DNA from: Verrucomicrobiota bacterium
GTDB taxonomy: Bacteria; Verrucomicrobiota; Verrucomicrobiia; Limisphaerales; UBA1319
Direction: 5' to 3'
Assembly (NCBI GenBank): GCA_022709905.1
Contig: JAKLHY010000005.1
Location: 62,001 to 126,000 of the forward strand
Length of the DNA stretch: 64,000 nt
Translations under genes and position numbers: made by a program
Shown here: in pieces, positions 52,499 through 61,979 of the stretch
How the letters are laid out: each line of letters starts with the position of its first letter
Position numbering within the stretch: position 1 is the first letter of the stretch
Notes under the pieces: model-generated
Seen by the model: only the letters and a program-made list of their open reading frames with translations
The model's database searches: none
What the model was told of the DNA's origin: nothing

Positions 52499-55400
52499 TC
52501 ATTCTCCTAAGCGCTTTCCCGGCTTGGCTTCCTCACCCGCGCGCGGAGAGGCGGCCAAGGGAACCGTGAAACAGAAAGAGGCGCCCCCCTCGGCCCGATT
52601 CTCAGCCCAGATCCTCCCTTTGTGCGCTTCAATGATCGTCTTCGACACAGCCAAGCCCAAGCCCATGCCCTGCGGTTTAGTGGAATAGAACGGCTCAAAC
52701 ACACGGTCAACACTTTGTTCGTGAATGCCGGGGCCAGAGTCCCGGACGGCTACTTCGATCATCCGGGCTTCGGTCTGGCGTGCCTGAACCGCAAGCCGCC
52801 GGGTCGGAGGCGGCTGGTGACTCATGGCATCCATGCCATTGACGAGCAAATTGAGAAGGACCTGCTGCAATTGAATCCGGTCCCCGTAAACAGGTGGAAT
52901 TCCGGCTGGAATGTCGATCGCCAATCGAACCTGGCGTTGGAGCACGTCCGGACGAACCAGCGCCGCAACATCAGCCACAAGGTCCGCAAGCGAGAGCGAC
53001 GTCCACTCCACGTCGCGTCGCTTGAGCAGGGCTCTCATACCCTGGATCACCCCGGCGGCTCGCTGGTCATCAAGGCGAATGTCGGTCAGGATAGCGCGAA
53101 TCTCGGCCAGGTCGGGCGGCTCCCTTTCGATGAGTAATTCGGCGGCTTCAGTGTTCCGCAGGATGGCCCCGAGCGGCTGGCCCAGCTCATGCGCAAGCGC
53201 GGAAGCGAGTTGGCCCATTGTGGAAACACGGCTGGAGTGAGCCAATTCGTCGCGCAACTGCTGCATTTCGACCGCCAGGCGCTCACGTTCCAAAGCCCAG
53301 ACAACCCTCCGGTGCGACCAGGACCACACCAAGGCGCCACCCAGCGCAATCAGCAGCAGTGCGGTCCCACTGAGGAACCACCGGGTCTGCCAGAAATAAG
53401 GCAACACCGTGAAAGCCAGGCTCGTTCCGGCCTCGTTCCATACGCCATCGTTATTGGCGGCCCGGACGCGGAAAACATATTCACCGGGTGGCAGTTGATG
53501 AAAAGTGGCCACGCGAAGGGCGCCGGCATCTTCCCAATCCCGACTGCCTCCTTCCAACTTGTATTCAAACCGAACTTTCTCCGGAGCACTGAAACTGAGC
53601 GCAGCATAGTGAAGGTCCAGCCCGTAGCTGCCTGGGGGCAGCCGAAGCGGCTCCGGGAAGGGCGCCGAGAGGCGAACCCTTTCACCGAAACCAGACGTAT
53701 GCCTGCCCTTTCCCTTAGGCTGGCCGGTCGCCACGAGATAGGTCAATTCTTCCACAAGCACCGGAGGCGGGTGCGAGTTGAGCCGAAAACCGGCCGGATC
53801 AATCACTACCACGCCCTTCTGGGTGGCAAAATACAGCCTCCCGGCTGCGTCCCGGGCAGAATTAGGTTGTCCGGGTGAGAATTCGATGCTCGGCAAACCT
53901 TCGCTCTGATCCAGGAGCTGAAACTCCAGGTGCGAAACGGCGCGATCGGCTACGGTGTTCAGCTGCTTCCGGCTGGCACGGATGAGGCCACGATTCGAGG
54001 GCATCCAAAAATGACCCTGGCCGTCCTCGATGATACCACGCACCTCCCGCTCTGGCAGGCCGTGATTCACACCGATGACATCCACTTTCTCATTCCGCCA
54101 ACGAATCAAGCTGGCGCGGCGCGTCCCCATCCACAGCGCGCCATCCACATCGGCTTTGAAGCATAGCACTCCCTGCAGGGCTCGACCGTCGCCAGTGCGA
54201 ACCTCGGTGAAATGTTCCTTCTCCTCGCGAAAGACCCCTGCCGCTCCCGCCAGCCAGACAAGGCCCGAACTGTCTTCTCCAAAACAAACGATTTCCCCGC
54301 GTGGCAGCCCTGCTTCTGGCCCAAGCGGTTGAAACCGACTGCCGTCGCTAACCACCGCACCCTCCCTCGTGGCGATCCAGACGCGCCCCTTGGAATCTTC
54401 GAATAACGCGCTGACGCCGGTCTTGACCGGGACTTTCTCAAAGCCTCCCTGGCCCCTGCGCCACCAGCAACCGTCCGCATCACCGTACCATAGACCTCCA
54501 GCCCGGTCCTCCAACACCGACAATCCGTAAGCGCTCCTGTTGGTCGGCCCTGGGACTGATACCGGCGAAATTCCCGTGTGATCCTGGCGCAGCAGGCCAT
54601 GGTCAAAAGTGGCAATCCACATGCCCCCGTCGTGGGCCTGCGAAACCGACCGGGCCAGTCGTCCGGACAGCCGAGTTCCGGCGCCCACCTCGGAGAAGCG
54701 TCGCAGCTTAAAGCGTCTGAGTCCGCCGCCGCTCGAGCCAATCCACAGATTCTCCTCATCATCCTCGAAGACTACGCGTGCGGACAGAGACCCCAGTCCA
54801 TTCGTGGTCGTCCAGTGACGCACATCCCCTCCGGGAGCTACTTGAAACAAACCCGAATCGTAACTCGCAATCCAGAGGTTCGCCCGACTGTCTTCCGAGA
54901 GAGACCAGATGCCTCCCTTGAGCTGCGGCAGAGTTAACCGAGACACTTCTTTCTTCTCACGAAATCTCAAGACTTCATTGCCCAGGAGCACCCAAACTCC
55001 GCCTCCACGCGCGGAGGCGCAGGCAACCCGAGATCGGCCTAGCGATGGCCTGGGGGCTTGGGCCTGGACCCATTGCTGGCCGCTCCAATAACCAACGAAA
55101 CGGTTTTGCGCCAACCACCACTGTCCGTTTTCATCCACTGTTCCGAGGTAGGCCTGTCCGGTCTCGCCCGGAGGCTGGGGAAGCTCAGTCAGTTGGTCGT
55201 GGTCAATGGCCAGCACATGACCATCGAATGTGGTGAGCAGCAAATCGCCATTGGCGCGCTCGGCAAAGCTGCGCACGTAGTTCCCCGCCCAGCCCCCGTT
55301 GGTTCCCAGCGCGCGCCATTGCGTGCTGTCTTTGATCACCAGGCCCTCGAGTGTGCTGACCCAAAGCCGGTCGCGCTTATCCGCGTAGAGGTTCACTATC

Positions 55401-55783
55401 CCGGCGCTGGGCAGTTGCGGCGTGTTCGCCGGATTGAATACCCTGAAGTTGTCCCCGTTAAAGCGCACCAGGCCGTTGAACGTGCCGAACCAGAGGTAAT
55501 GCTCCCGCGTTTGCACTATGGCGGTCGCCGAGTTTTCCGGCAGGCCATCCTCGGTCCCCCAGGCGCGGACGAGATACTCCGAGCCCGTCGGCGGAGGTGG
55601 AGCTTCCCCGCAGGCGGATGAAACAAGGACACTCGAACAATCCAGCGCGAGCCAGCCGATGAGCGCCCATAGCCCCATGCCGATGGTCCAACGAATCCAC
55701 GAGACGAATCGGGAGAAACCAATTTCTCCCCGGCCCGAGTGAACCCGGTCTTGCGGCAAGCGACTTGGGACGAGCCAGGTCAT
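52499..55783 (-). CDS. Propeller-type sensor histidine kinase (Reg_prop / Y_Y_Y)
   Basis: Giant membrane sensor of 1094 residues. The N-terminal signal/membrane segment is near residues 34-58 (IGMGLWALIGWLALDCSSVL). Residues about 65-680 form a two-component propeller with LWFGTFNGLVRF and LWIGSSGGGLRRF repeats. A Y_Y_Y domain (about 710-795, FEYKLEGGSRDWEDAG) follows, then a membrane helix (WFLSGTALLLIALGGALVWSW). HisKA has SALAHELGQPLGAILRN with the phospho-His near 862. HATPase_c shows LLNLLVNGMDAM, VRDSGPGIHEQ and GLGLAVSKTIIEAHKG. It is likely to sense a glycan or its breakdown products and phosphorylate the FixJ-like regulator. No REC or AraC domain is fused, unlike Bacteroidetes hybrid sensors. 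Confidence 0.94.
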   Translation of the reverse strand: MTWLVPSRLPQDRVHSGRGEIGFSRFVSWIRWTIGMGLWALIGWLALDCSSVLVSSACGEAPPPPTGSEYLVRAWGTEDGLPENSATAIVQTREHYLWFGTFNGLVRFNGDNFRVFNPANTPQLPSAGIVNLYADKRDRLWVSTLEGLVIKDSTQWRALGTNGGWAGNYVRSFAERANGDLLLTTFDGHVLAIDHDQLTELPQPPGETGQAYLGTVDENGQWWLAQNRFVGYWSGQQWVQAQAPRPSLGRSRVACASARGGGVWVLLGNEVLRFREKKEVSRLTLPQLKGGIWSLSEDSRANLWIASYDSGLFQVAPGGDVRHWTTTNGLGSLSARVVFEDDEENLWIGSSGGGLRRFKLRRFSEVGAGTRLSGRLARSVSQAHDGGMWIATFDHGLLRQDHTGISPVSVPGPTNRSAYGLSVLEDRAGGLWYGDADGCWWRRGQGGFEKVPVKTGVSALFEDSKGRVWIATREGAVVSDGSRFQPLGPEAGLPRGEIVCFGEDSSGLVWLAGAAGVFREEKEHFTEVRTGDGRALQGVLCFKADVDGALWMGTRRASLIRWRNEKVDVIGVNHGLPEREVRGIIEDGQGHFWMPSNRGLIRASRKQLNTVADRAVSHLEFQLLDQSEGLPSIEFSPGQPNSARDAAGRLYFATQKGVVVIDPAGFRLNSHPPPVLVEELTYLVATGQPKGKGRHTSGFGERVRLSAPFPEPLRLPPGSYGLDLHYAALSFSAPEKVRFEYKLEGGSRDWEDAGALRVATFHQLPPGEYVFRVRAANNDGVWNEAGTSLAFTVLPYFWQTRWFLSGTALLLIALGGALVWSWSHRRVVWALERERLAVEMQQLRDELAHSSRVSTMGQLASALAHELGQPLGAILRNTEAAELLIEREPPDLAEIRAILTDIRLDDQRAAGVIQGMRALLKRRDVEWTSLSLADLVADVAALVRPDVLQRQVRLAIDIPAGIPPVYGDRIQLQQVLLNLLVNGMDAMSHQPPPTRRLAVQARQTEARMIEVAVRDSGPGIHEQSVDRVFEPFYSTKPQGMGLGLAVSKTIIEAHKGRIWAENRAEGGASFCFTVPLAASPRAGEEAKPGKRLGE

Positions 55784-55788
55784 ATTCC

Positions 55789-55977
55789 CTATGCCTTCAC
55801 CCCATTACGTGCCGGGAGTGCGAAAAAAAAGCAGGTTCTGCCTTCCGGTCGATTCTCAACCCGGATTTTACCTTTGCGCGCCTCAATGAGGATCTTTGAC
55901 ACGGTCAAACCCGACATATCATTGTATTTTGCGGACCGGGTGCAGCCTAGTGTTGTGTCCTGCAAATAGCTATACAT
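55789..55977 (-). pseudogene. Remnant of a second histidine kinase (HATPase C-terminus)
   Basis: The frame reads SGLTVSKILIEARKGKIRVENRPEGRTCFFFALP in pieces, closely parallel to GLAVSKTIIEAHKG, RAEGGASFCFTVP at the end of the intact sensor just downstream. Only the last part of the HATPase_c domain remains, and upstream (higher coordinates) the homology ends abruptly. It is best read as a degraded paralogous kinase, left by duplication or deletion. Confidence 0.75.
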
Positions 55978-56045
55978 TCGTTGCGCTCAGTTTAGGCCTG
56001 TGGCGAGGCGTGAGGAAGGAGTATCCCGGGGCCGACAAGCACAAC

Positions 56046-56171
56046 GGATTATATTGCGAATGCAACCTCCAACCGATCGAACTGGCCTTCCTGTAAGACG
56101 CGCAACAATTTGGCCTGCACTTCAAGCGGCAACTCGCCGATCTCATCCAGGAAGATCGTGGAACCGCCGCC
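56046..56171 (-). pseudogene. Fragment of a sigma-54-dependent transcription activator (NtrC-type AAA+)
   Basis: The minus strand encodes [20 protein letters not shown] followed by [15 protein letters not shown], the Walker B region of NtrC-family AAA+ domains (consensus [26 protein letters not shown]). A stop follows after AFAI. Nothing upstream or downstream in any frame completes the domain, so only about 40 codons survive. Together with the adjacent kinase remnant it suggests a decayed two-component pair. It was missed as a gene because it lacks a start codon. Confidence 0.75.
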
Positions 56172-56394
56172 TTGGTCGCAGGTCATTGAGCGTCTGCGTC
56201 GGCTGGGCCACGATTTCGCGCCGCCCAAGCACTGTCACGTTGTTCTTCTCGACCCGGAGCGGGAATCTGACCTTCGATTTCACTGCTGCTCGCTGTTCGG
56301 TTGTTCAGCGAACTGCTCTGTGGTCGTGCCTGAAATCAGGTGGCAGCCGGGGAGTAAACACCCACAAACTCTTACAGGCATGATAGATGAAAAA

Positions 56395-56471
56395 TGGCGG
56401 GAGCGGCGGGGCTCGAACCCGTAACCTCTGCCGTGACAGGGCAGCGCTCTAACCAATTGAGCTACGCCCCC
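56395..56471 (-). tRNA. tRNA-Asp (GTC)
   Basis: A 77-nt cloverleaf: acceptor GGGGGCG pairs with CGCTCCC (one G-U); the D-arm is GCTC-AATTGGTTA-GAGC; the anticodon stem-loop is CTGCC-CTGTCAC-GGCAG with anticodon GTC; the T-arm ends TTCGAGC. CCA is genome-encoded. One A-C mismatch lies at the outer T-stem pair. Confidence 0.97.
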
Positions 56472-56535
56472 GACCATCGGGGCTCGAAAGCTAGAAAATC
56501 GGGCTCCGCAAGTCAACACCGAATTAGAGGATTTT

Positions 56536-56655
56536 TTAAAAAAACGATTCGGGCAGCAGACGCCAAGGAGGTGGGGGTGGGGAACCCCGCTGAAGAAACG
56601 TACCGCCGCCCGAATCAAATCACCCACTCAAATCATTTCAGGCTTAACAAGCCTG
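56536..56655 (-). ncRNA. Candidate structured small RNA upstream of tRNA-Asp
   Basis: On the minus strand a perfect hairpin CAGGCTT-GTT-AAGCCTG (56655-56639) is followed by a domain closed by a 9-bp perfect helix, GATTCGGGC (56616-56608) with GCCCGAATC (56554-56546), and then a run of seven T (56544-56538), like an intrinsic terminator. A promoter-like TTGACA/TACCTT pair lies just upstream. The enclosed loop is G/C-rich with GGGGTTCCCC. It could be an independent sRNA of about 120 nt or a leader of the tRNA transcript. It lacks the SRP RNA GGAAG/GCAGCC core and 6S features, so it is not an obvious known RNA. Confidence 0.4.
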
Positions 56656-56659
56656 AGAA

Positions 56660-56687
56660 AAGGTACGGAAATTAGGACAAATGTCAA
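56660..56687 (-). promoter_or_regulatory. Sigma-70-like promoter candidate
   Basis: The minus strand shows TTGACA (56687-56682), a 16-base spacer, and TACCTT (56665-56660). The -35 is perfect and the -10 weak. It would start transcription near 56653-56655, at the beginning of the first hairpin of the candidate RNA, and may also drive tRNA-Asp. Confidence 0.4.
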
Positions 56688-56965
56688 TAAACCATTTTTC
56701 CCAAAACCTAGCCGTTGCAGGGTCCTCGGAAAGGGCCATCTTTATTGTCCCTGGCTAAGATCGTGATATCGCCCCGAACATGTCCAGTCTTTTGTGATCT
56801 CCCGCCGCAACAGACATTTCGAGATATCGATGAAGTCCCCGGTCAGGAGTCCCCTGTGCTTAGGGTCCGTGCAAAAATAACTTCCGATTTTGGCGGGAGC
56901 GCCGCCGGGTCAGATGCGAGGCGCGTGGGCAAGAGTGTATCCTCGGCGATACTCGACCGTCTGCG

Positions 56966-57700
56966 CTAGAATCGTCCGGTCCAATCCGGATTCGAGTACT
57001 TTTCCCGGGCCAATTCTCGGATGTGATCCCATGGCAAGTCAAGGCTGCCCGGCCCAACGTTCCAGGATTGACAGAGCTTGAGTCGGAGGGCTGTGGGGGA
57101 GACGCCCAGGTTAACGAGAAATTCGTCATGGCACCGGTTTCCGCGGTAGGCAGGCTGGTTTGAGGGAACGGGGAGCAGGCGGGTCACCATGGACAAGTCA
57201 AGATTCAAGAGAAAGGACCCATGAAAAAGGAGGCTGCGTTGGAGGCGGCGTTGCGCATTGCCGCTGAATTTCCGGCCATCCAGGACTAAATCGGTGATCC
57301 CGGCCACCTCGATGGGCTGTTGGAGAAGCTCCTGCAAGGCGGCACGATGACGGTTCATGATCGTGTGATTGGCCCGGGTGATGGAATCCCATGGATCCCC
57401 GGGTTCGGATCTCAGGACCAGGCTGTAATTCAGACAACCCGCTCCCTGCAAGACGGTTCCTCCTCCGCTCGAACGACGAAAGACGGGAACAGAACACCGC
57501 TGGCATTCGGGTAAAAGGACATCGGAATGCAGGGGTCGGGAATATCCCAGGATGATGGCGTAATCTCGAGGTTCCCAGAACCAGATCAGCCCGCGACACT
57601 CGCCGGCTTCGCACAGCTGTTGGATCACCTCCTCAAGGGCCAGAGACTGCGCGGCGTCAGTCGGATTCAGATCCAAGCATTTTATTTGTGCTGATGGCAT
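56966..57700 (-). CDS. Lipoate/octanoate protein ligase family (LplA/LipM-like)
   Basis: A 244-residue member of the BPL_LplA_LipB fold. It carries RRSSGGGTVLQGAGCLNYSL (the RRxxGGGxV motif) near residue 75 and the catalytic-lysine motif DGRKFSGNAQRR near residue 143. It attaches lipoate or octanoate to the lysine of E2 domains. Its placement divergent from the pyruvate dehydrogenase operon, whose E2 has a lipoyl lysine, fits this role. Whether it uses free lipoate (LplA) or transfers octanoate from ACP (LipM) cannot be decided from sequence; the lack of a separate C-terminal accessory domain is compatible with either. Cytoplasmic. Confidence 0.88.
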   Translation of the reverse strand: MPSAQIKCLDLNPTDAAQSLALEEVIQQLCEAGECRGLIWFWEPRDYAIILGYSRPLHSDVLLPECQRCSVPVFRRSSGGGTVLQGAGCLNYSLVLRSEPGDPWDSITRANHTIMNRHRAALQELLQQPIEVAGITDLVLDGRKFSGNAQRRLQRSLLFHGSFLLNLDLSMVTRLLPVPSNQPAYRGNRCHDEFLVNLGVSPTALRLKLCQSWNVGPGSLDLPWDHIRELAREKYSNPDWTGRF

Positions 57701-57860
57701 TTTGCAGTATCATAGGGGCGGTTGCACGGGAGTGAATCCATCTGCGACAAGGATTTCCACAAACCCTCGCACCAGACGGTAAACGGAAAGCGCGGTTGGA
57801 TGCAATGCCTTTGACTGAGACAACAACCGGTGGAACCACGGTGACGCACTGGATTGACAC

Positions 57861-60605
57861 ATGAGCGAGAATCCGAAAACCAATCGAAGACCATCGGCGG
57901 GAGGGCGCGCGAGTAGTGCGGCCGAGCCGGCCGTGTCGAAAACCCCGGGGAGAGCCCCCTCGGACTCCCAGAAGTGGCTAAGTTCCTTGGAGCACGTGCT
58001 CGAACACGTGCTGAAACCGCACAACGCCGAGCAAGTCACATCCTTTTTCAACCGGCTCACCACGCAACTCCAGGGGGCGGGATTGCGCGTTCCCAAGATG
58101 GTCAACACCCCCTACGTCAACACGATTCCGGTCGAATGCCAGCCCGAGTATCCGGGGGATCGCGAGCTGGAACGTCGCCTCAAGAGCCTGATTCGATGGA
58201 ACGCGATGGCCATGGTGGTCAACGCCAACCGTGGAAACACCGGATTGGGGGGGCACATATCCAGCTATGCGTCCAGCGCAACGCTTTACGAAGTCGGATT
58301 CAACCATTTCTTCCGGGGCGGCCATGAGAAGCAGAGAGCGGACATGGTCTTTTTTCAGGGGCACGCCTCCCCCGGGATCTACGCCCGCGCTTATCTTGAA
58401 GGGCGCCTGAACGAGCAACATCTGCATCATTTCCGACAGGAACTGGCCGAAGGCGGAGGATTGTCATCGTATCCCCATCCCTATCTCATGCCGGATTTTT
58501 GGCGATTTCCCACCGTATCGATGGGCCTGGGACCGATCCTTTCGATCTATCAGGCCCGCTTTAATCGGTATGCCAAGGCGCGAAGTTTTCTGTCGGGAGA
58601 AGAACCCAAGGTATGGTGCTTTGTCGGCGATGGCGAATCCGACGAGCCGGAAAGCCTGGGGGCGTTGAGTCTGGCGGCCAGAGAAGGCCTCGATAACCTC
58701 ATTTGGGTGGTAAACTGCAATTTGCAGCGCCTGGACGGGCCGGTCCGCGGCAATGGCAAGATTATCCAGGAACTTGAGGCCGTCTTCCGAGGAGCCGGCT
58801 GGAACGTCATCAAGGTGATTTGGGGATCCGACTGGGATCCTCTGCTGTCGGCGGACACACAGGGTTTGCTGATCAAGAGGATGGAAGAAGCCGTGGATGG
58901 GGATTACCAGAAGTATTCCGTTGAGCACGGCAGTTACATCCGTAAGCATTTTTTTGGGAAATATCCGGAGCTCCTCGAGATGGTCAACCCTCTCACGGAC
59001 GATCAACTGCGAAAACTGCTGCGCGGCGGACACGATCCGCTGAAGGTCTATGCGGCTTATCACGCCGCCGTCCATCACCAGGGATCGCCGACCGTAATTC
59101 TGGCTAAAACGATCAAAGGCTACGGCCTCGGGGAGGCGGGAGAGGGCCGGAATATCACACATCAACAGAAGAAATTGAACGAAAAAGAACTACGCGAGTT
59201 TCGCACCCGATTTCACATCCCTGTCGAGGACGACGTCATCGCCGACACCCCGTTCTTCCGACCGGCAGCGGAAAGCCCCGAAGCTCGATATCTGATCGAG
59301 CGGCGGCAACAACTGGGTGGTTTTCTGCCCGAACGCGAGGAGGAAGCCAAACCGCTCAAGACACCGACGTTGGCGCAATTCAGCGAGTTCCTGCGGGGCT
59401 CAGGTTCTTTTGAAGTATCCACGACCATGGCCTTTGTTCGACTCCTGGGCAATTTGCTGAGGAATCCGGAGATTGGCAAGCGGGTGGTGCCCATCATCCC
59501 GGATGAGGCCCGCACCTTTGGCATGGACGCGATGTTCCGTGAAATTGGCATTTATTCATCCAAGGGCCAGCTTTACGAGCCGGTGGACATCAAATCGCTG
59601 CTCTATTATCGGGAGGCCAAGGACGGCCAGATTCTCGAGGAAGGTATTACCGAAGCCGGCGCCATGTGTTCGCTGATCTCGGCGGGCACGGCCTATTCGA
59701 ACTTGCGCGCCCATTTCATTCCTTTTTTCATCTACTATTCCATGTTCGGTTTTCAGCGGATTGGGGACCTGGTGTGGTTGGCCGGCGATATGAAAACCAA
59801 GGGATTTCTCCTGGGGGCCACCGCCGGCCGAACCACCTTGAACGGCGAAGGCCTTCAACACCAGGATGGCCACAGCCATCTCCTGGCCGCCACCATTCCG
59901 AATCTGAGAACCTACGATCCGGCCTTTGCTTACGAGATTGCGGTCATTATCTGCGATGGCCTCCGGCGCATGTATGCCGAGGGCGAGGAAACGTTCTATT
60001 ACCTGACCTTGTACAACGAGAATTACCTGATGCCCCCGATGCCGGAAGGCGTCGAGGAGGGGATTCTGAAGGGCCTTTATAAATTCAGGAAAGGGCCGGA
60101 TGGTTTGGCGCACAAAGCCCAGATTCTGGGGAGCGGCCCCATCATAAGGGAAGCGCTCCGCGCGCAGACGATTTTGGCGGAGCAGTTCGGCGTCTCCGCG
60201 GATGTCTGGAGCGCCACGAGCTACAAACTCCTGCGCAACGACGCCCTCAAAGTCCAACGCTGGAACATGCTGCATCCCGCCGAACCGCCCCGTCGTTCCC
60301 ATGTGGAAACCGTCCTGGCCTCCGAGTCCGGACCGTTTGTCGCGGTGTCAGACTACATGAAACTGGTGCCGGACCAGATTGCCCCGTGGGTGCCTGGCGG
60401 TCTGACCACGCTGGGCACCGATGGATTCGGTCGGAGCGATACCCGGCCCAACCTGAGGCGTTTCTTTGAAATCGACGCCGAATCGGTGGTGCTCGCGACG
60501 CTCTACGCGCTCAACCGCAAGGGCTCGCTGGACACCCCCGTCATTCAAAAGGCCATTTCCCAGCTGAAAATCAATCCGGAAAAAGCATCTCCTGTCATCG
60601 TGTAG
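57861..60605 (+). CDS. aceE: Pyruvate dehydrogenase E1 component, homodimeric (AceE)
   Basis: Thiamine-diphosphate-dependent decarboxylase, E1 of the pyruvate dehydrogenase complex, 914 residues, near the usual AceE length (about 890). Landmarks include the N-terminal YVNTIPVECQPEYPGDRELE, HISSYASSATLYEVGFNHFF, and the ThDP/Mg motif GDGESDEPESLGALSLAARE, then VVNCNLQRLDGPVRGNGKII. The middle and C-terminal transketolase-type domains include FIPDEARTFGMDAMFRE-like and GLQHQDGHSHLLAATIPN. The first ~40 residues are basic and low-complexity, probably mobile. It converts pyruvate to hydroxyethyl-ThDP and acetylates E2 lipoyl groups. It is first gene of an aceE-aceF-lpd operon. Confidence 0.97.
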   Translation: MSENPKTNRRPSAGGRASSAAEPAVSKTPGRAPSDSQKWLSSLEHVLEHVLKPHNAEQVTSFFNRLTTQLQGAGLRVPKMVNTPYVNTIPVECQPEYPGDRELERRLKSLIRWNAMAMVVNANRGNTGLGGHISSYASSATLYEVGFNHFFRGGHEKQRADMVFFQGHASPGIYARAYLEGRLNEQHLHHFRQELAEGGGLSSYPHPYLMPDFWRFPTVSMGLGPILSIYQARFNRYAKARSFLSGEEPKVWCFVGDGESDEPESLGALSLAAREGLDNLIWVVNCNLQRLDGPVRGNGKIIQELEAVFRGAGWNVIKVIWGSDWDPLLSADTQGLLIKRMEEAVDGDYQKYSVEHGSYIRKHFFGKYPELLEMVNPLTDDQLRKLLRGGHDPLKVYAAYHAAVHHQGSPTVILAKTIKGYGLGEAGEGRNITHQQKKLNEKELREFRTRFHIPVEDDVIADTPFFRPAAESPEARYLIERRQQLGGFLPEREEEAKPLKTPTLAQFSEFLRGSGSFEVSTTMAFVRLLGNLLRNPEIGKRVVPIIPDEARTFGMDAMFREIGIYSSKGQLYEPVDIKSLLYYREAKDGQILEEGITEAGAMCSLISAGTAYSNLRAHFIPFFIYYSMFGFQRIGDLVWLAGDMKTKGFLLGATAGRTTLNGEGLQHQDGHSHLLAATIPNLRTYDPAFAYEIAVIICDGLRRMYAEGEETFYYLTLYNENYLMPPMPEGVEEGILKGLYKFRKGPDGLAHKAQILGSGPIIREALRAQTILAEQFGVSADVWSATSYKLLRNDALKVQRWNMLHPAEPPRRSHVETVLASESGPFVAVSDYMKLVPDQIAPWVPGGLTTLGTDGFGRSDTRPNLRRFFEIDAESVVLATLYALNRKGSLDTPVIQKAISQLKINPEKASPVIV

Positions 60606-60620
60606 CCCCCCTGTGTTCCT

Positions 60621-61961
60621 ATGGATATTAAACTTCCAAAACTGGGCGAAGGCGCCGATTCCGGCACCGTCGTCAGCGTCATGGTTAAACCCGGTGATAC
60701 ACTCGCCCGAGGCCAGGTCATTCTCGAACTCGAAAATGAAAAGGCCGTGGCGCCCATCCCGTCGCCGGCCGAGGGCAAAGTCACCAAGGTCTACGTCAAA
60801 GAAGGCGACCGGATATCGGTTGGCCAACCGATCGCCGCGGTGGAACCAGCCGATCATCCATCTGGGGCCGCGCCGGAACCCGCTCCGGCCGCGCCGGCCG
60901 AAGCCGGGGGCTCTCTGTCAGAAACGGCCCCGCCCTCGCCTGTCGCAACCGCTGACCTGCCCGGACCTCAAGAGGCTGCGGAACTCGAGACTGAGCCCGA
61001 GGCTGAGGCCGCGGAACCGGGCCGGCAATCCCTCCTGGCCCCTCCCGCTTCTCCTTCGATTCGCAAGATCGCGCGTGAATTGGGGATTGATCTCTCCCGG
61101 ATCAAAGGCAGCGAATACGGTGGCCGGATTGTGATGAAGGACCTTCGGACCTATATTGCGAAACTGCAAAAACAGGCGGCCGCGGCCACCCCCGCGAAAT
61201 CGGCGCCTGCCCCCGCCAAAGCCACCCCGCCCAAGTCGATTGATTTTGCCCAGTGGGGCCCGATCACCCCCCAGCCTGTGACCGCCCTTCGCGGCACCAT
61301 CAGCAGGCGAATGTCCGAGAACTGGAATTCCATTCCCCACGTCACCCAGTTTGATAATGCCGATATCACGGGGATTCTGGCTTTGCGCAAGAAATTCGCC
61401 CCGATCCTCGAAGCCCAAGGCGCGCGTCTGACCGTCACGACCTTTGTCCTGAAAGCCCTGGCCTCCCTGCTTCAGAAACATCCGATATTCAATTGCAGCC
61501 TCGACGAAGCGGCCAACCAGCTTGTCTTCAAACAATACTATCACATCGGTCTCGCCGTCGATACAGAGGCCGGATTAATCGTCCCCGTCATCCGGGATGT
61601 TGACAAGAAGGACTTTGTCCAACTGTCCAAGGACGTCCAAGCGCTGGCGGGCAAGGCTCGCGAGCGCAAGATCGCGGCCGAAGAACTCAAGGGCGGCACC
61701 TTCACGATTTCGAACCAGGGCGGCATTGGAGGGCTGCACTTCACTCCGATCATTAACAAGCCCGAGGTGGCAATCCTGGGGCTCGGACGCGGCGCGTTGC
61801 AGCCGGTGATCCGGGATCAGAAGGTTGAGCCTCGCACGCTGCTTCCGCTCTGTTTATCCTATGACCATCGAGTCATCGATGGCGGCAGCGCGGCGCGATT
61901 CATCAGCGACCTGGTTCAGGTTCTTGAAAATTTCTCCGAGCAACAGATCCAACTCCCTTAA
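60621..61961 (+). CDS. aceF: Dihydrolipoyllysine acetyltransferase, E2 (AceF)
   Basis: E2 of pyruvate dehydrogenase, 446 residues. It has one lipoyl domain (residues 1-75) with the lipoylation lysine at Lys41 in LELENEKAVAPIPSP (ENEKA replaces the common ETDKA). A Pro/Ala-rich linker leads to a peripheral-subunit-binding domain (about 140-175, SPSIRKIARELGIDLSRIKG). The catalytic domain starts near 220, with GTISRRMSENWNSIPHVTQF and the active-site YDHRVIDGGSAARF near residue 415. The single lipoyl domain contrasts with the three of E. coli. It starts 15 bases after aceE. Confidence 0.97.
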   Translation: MDIKLPKLGEGADSGTVVSVMVKPGDTLARGQVILELENEKAVAPIPSPAEGKVTKVYVKEGDRISVGQPIAAVEPADHPSGAAPEPAPAAPAEAGGSLSETAPPSPVATADLPGPQEAAELETEPEAEAAEPGRQSLLAPPASPSIRKIARELGIDLSRIKGSEYGGRIVMKDLRTYIAKLQKQAAAATPAKSAPAPAKATPPKSIDFAQWGPITPQPVTALRGTISRRMSENWNSIPHVTQFDNADITGILALRKKFAPILEAQGARLTVTTFVLKALASLLQKHPIFNCSLDEAANQLVFKQYYHIGLAVDTEAGLIVPVIRDVDKKDFVQLSKDVQALAGKARERKIAAEELKGGTFTISNQGGIGGLHFTPIINKPEVAILGLGRGALQPVIRDQKVEPRTLLPLCLSYDHRVIDGGSAARFISDLVQVLENFSEQQIQLP

Positions 61962-61979
61962 CTTCTACCCCCTTGACAC

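Noticed and set aside
56536..56655. SRP (4.5S) or 6S RNA identity for the structured element
   Set aside because: The SRP symmetric loop/GGAA-tetraloop core and the 6S open-bubble architecture are not visible; left as an unassigned candidate.
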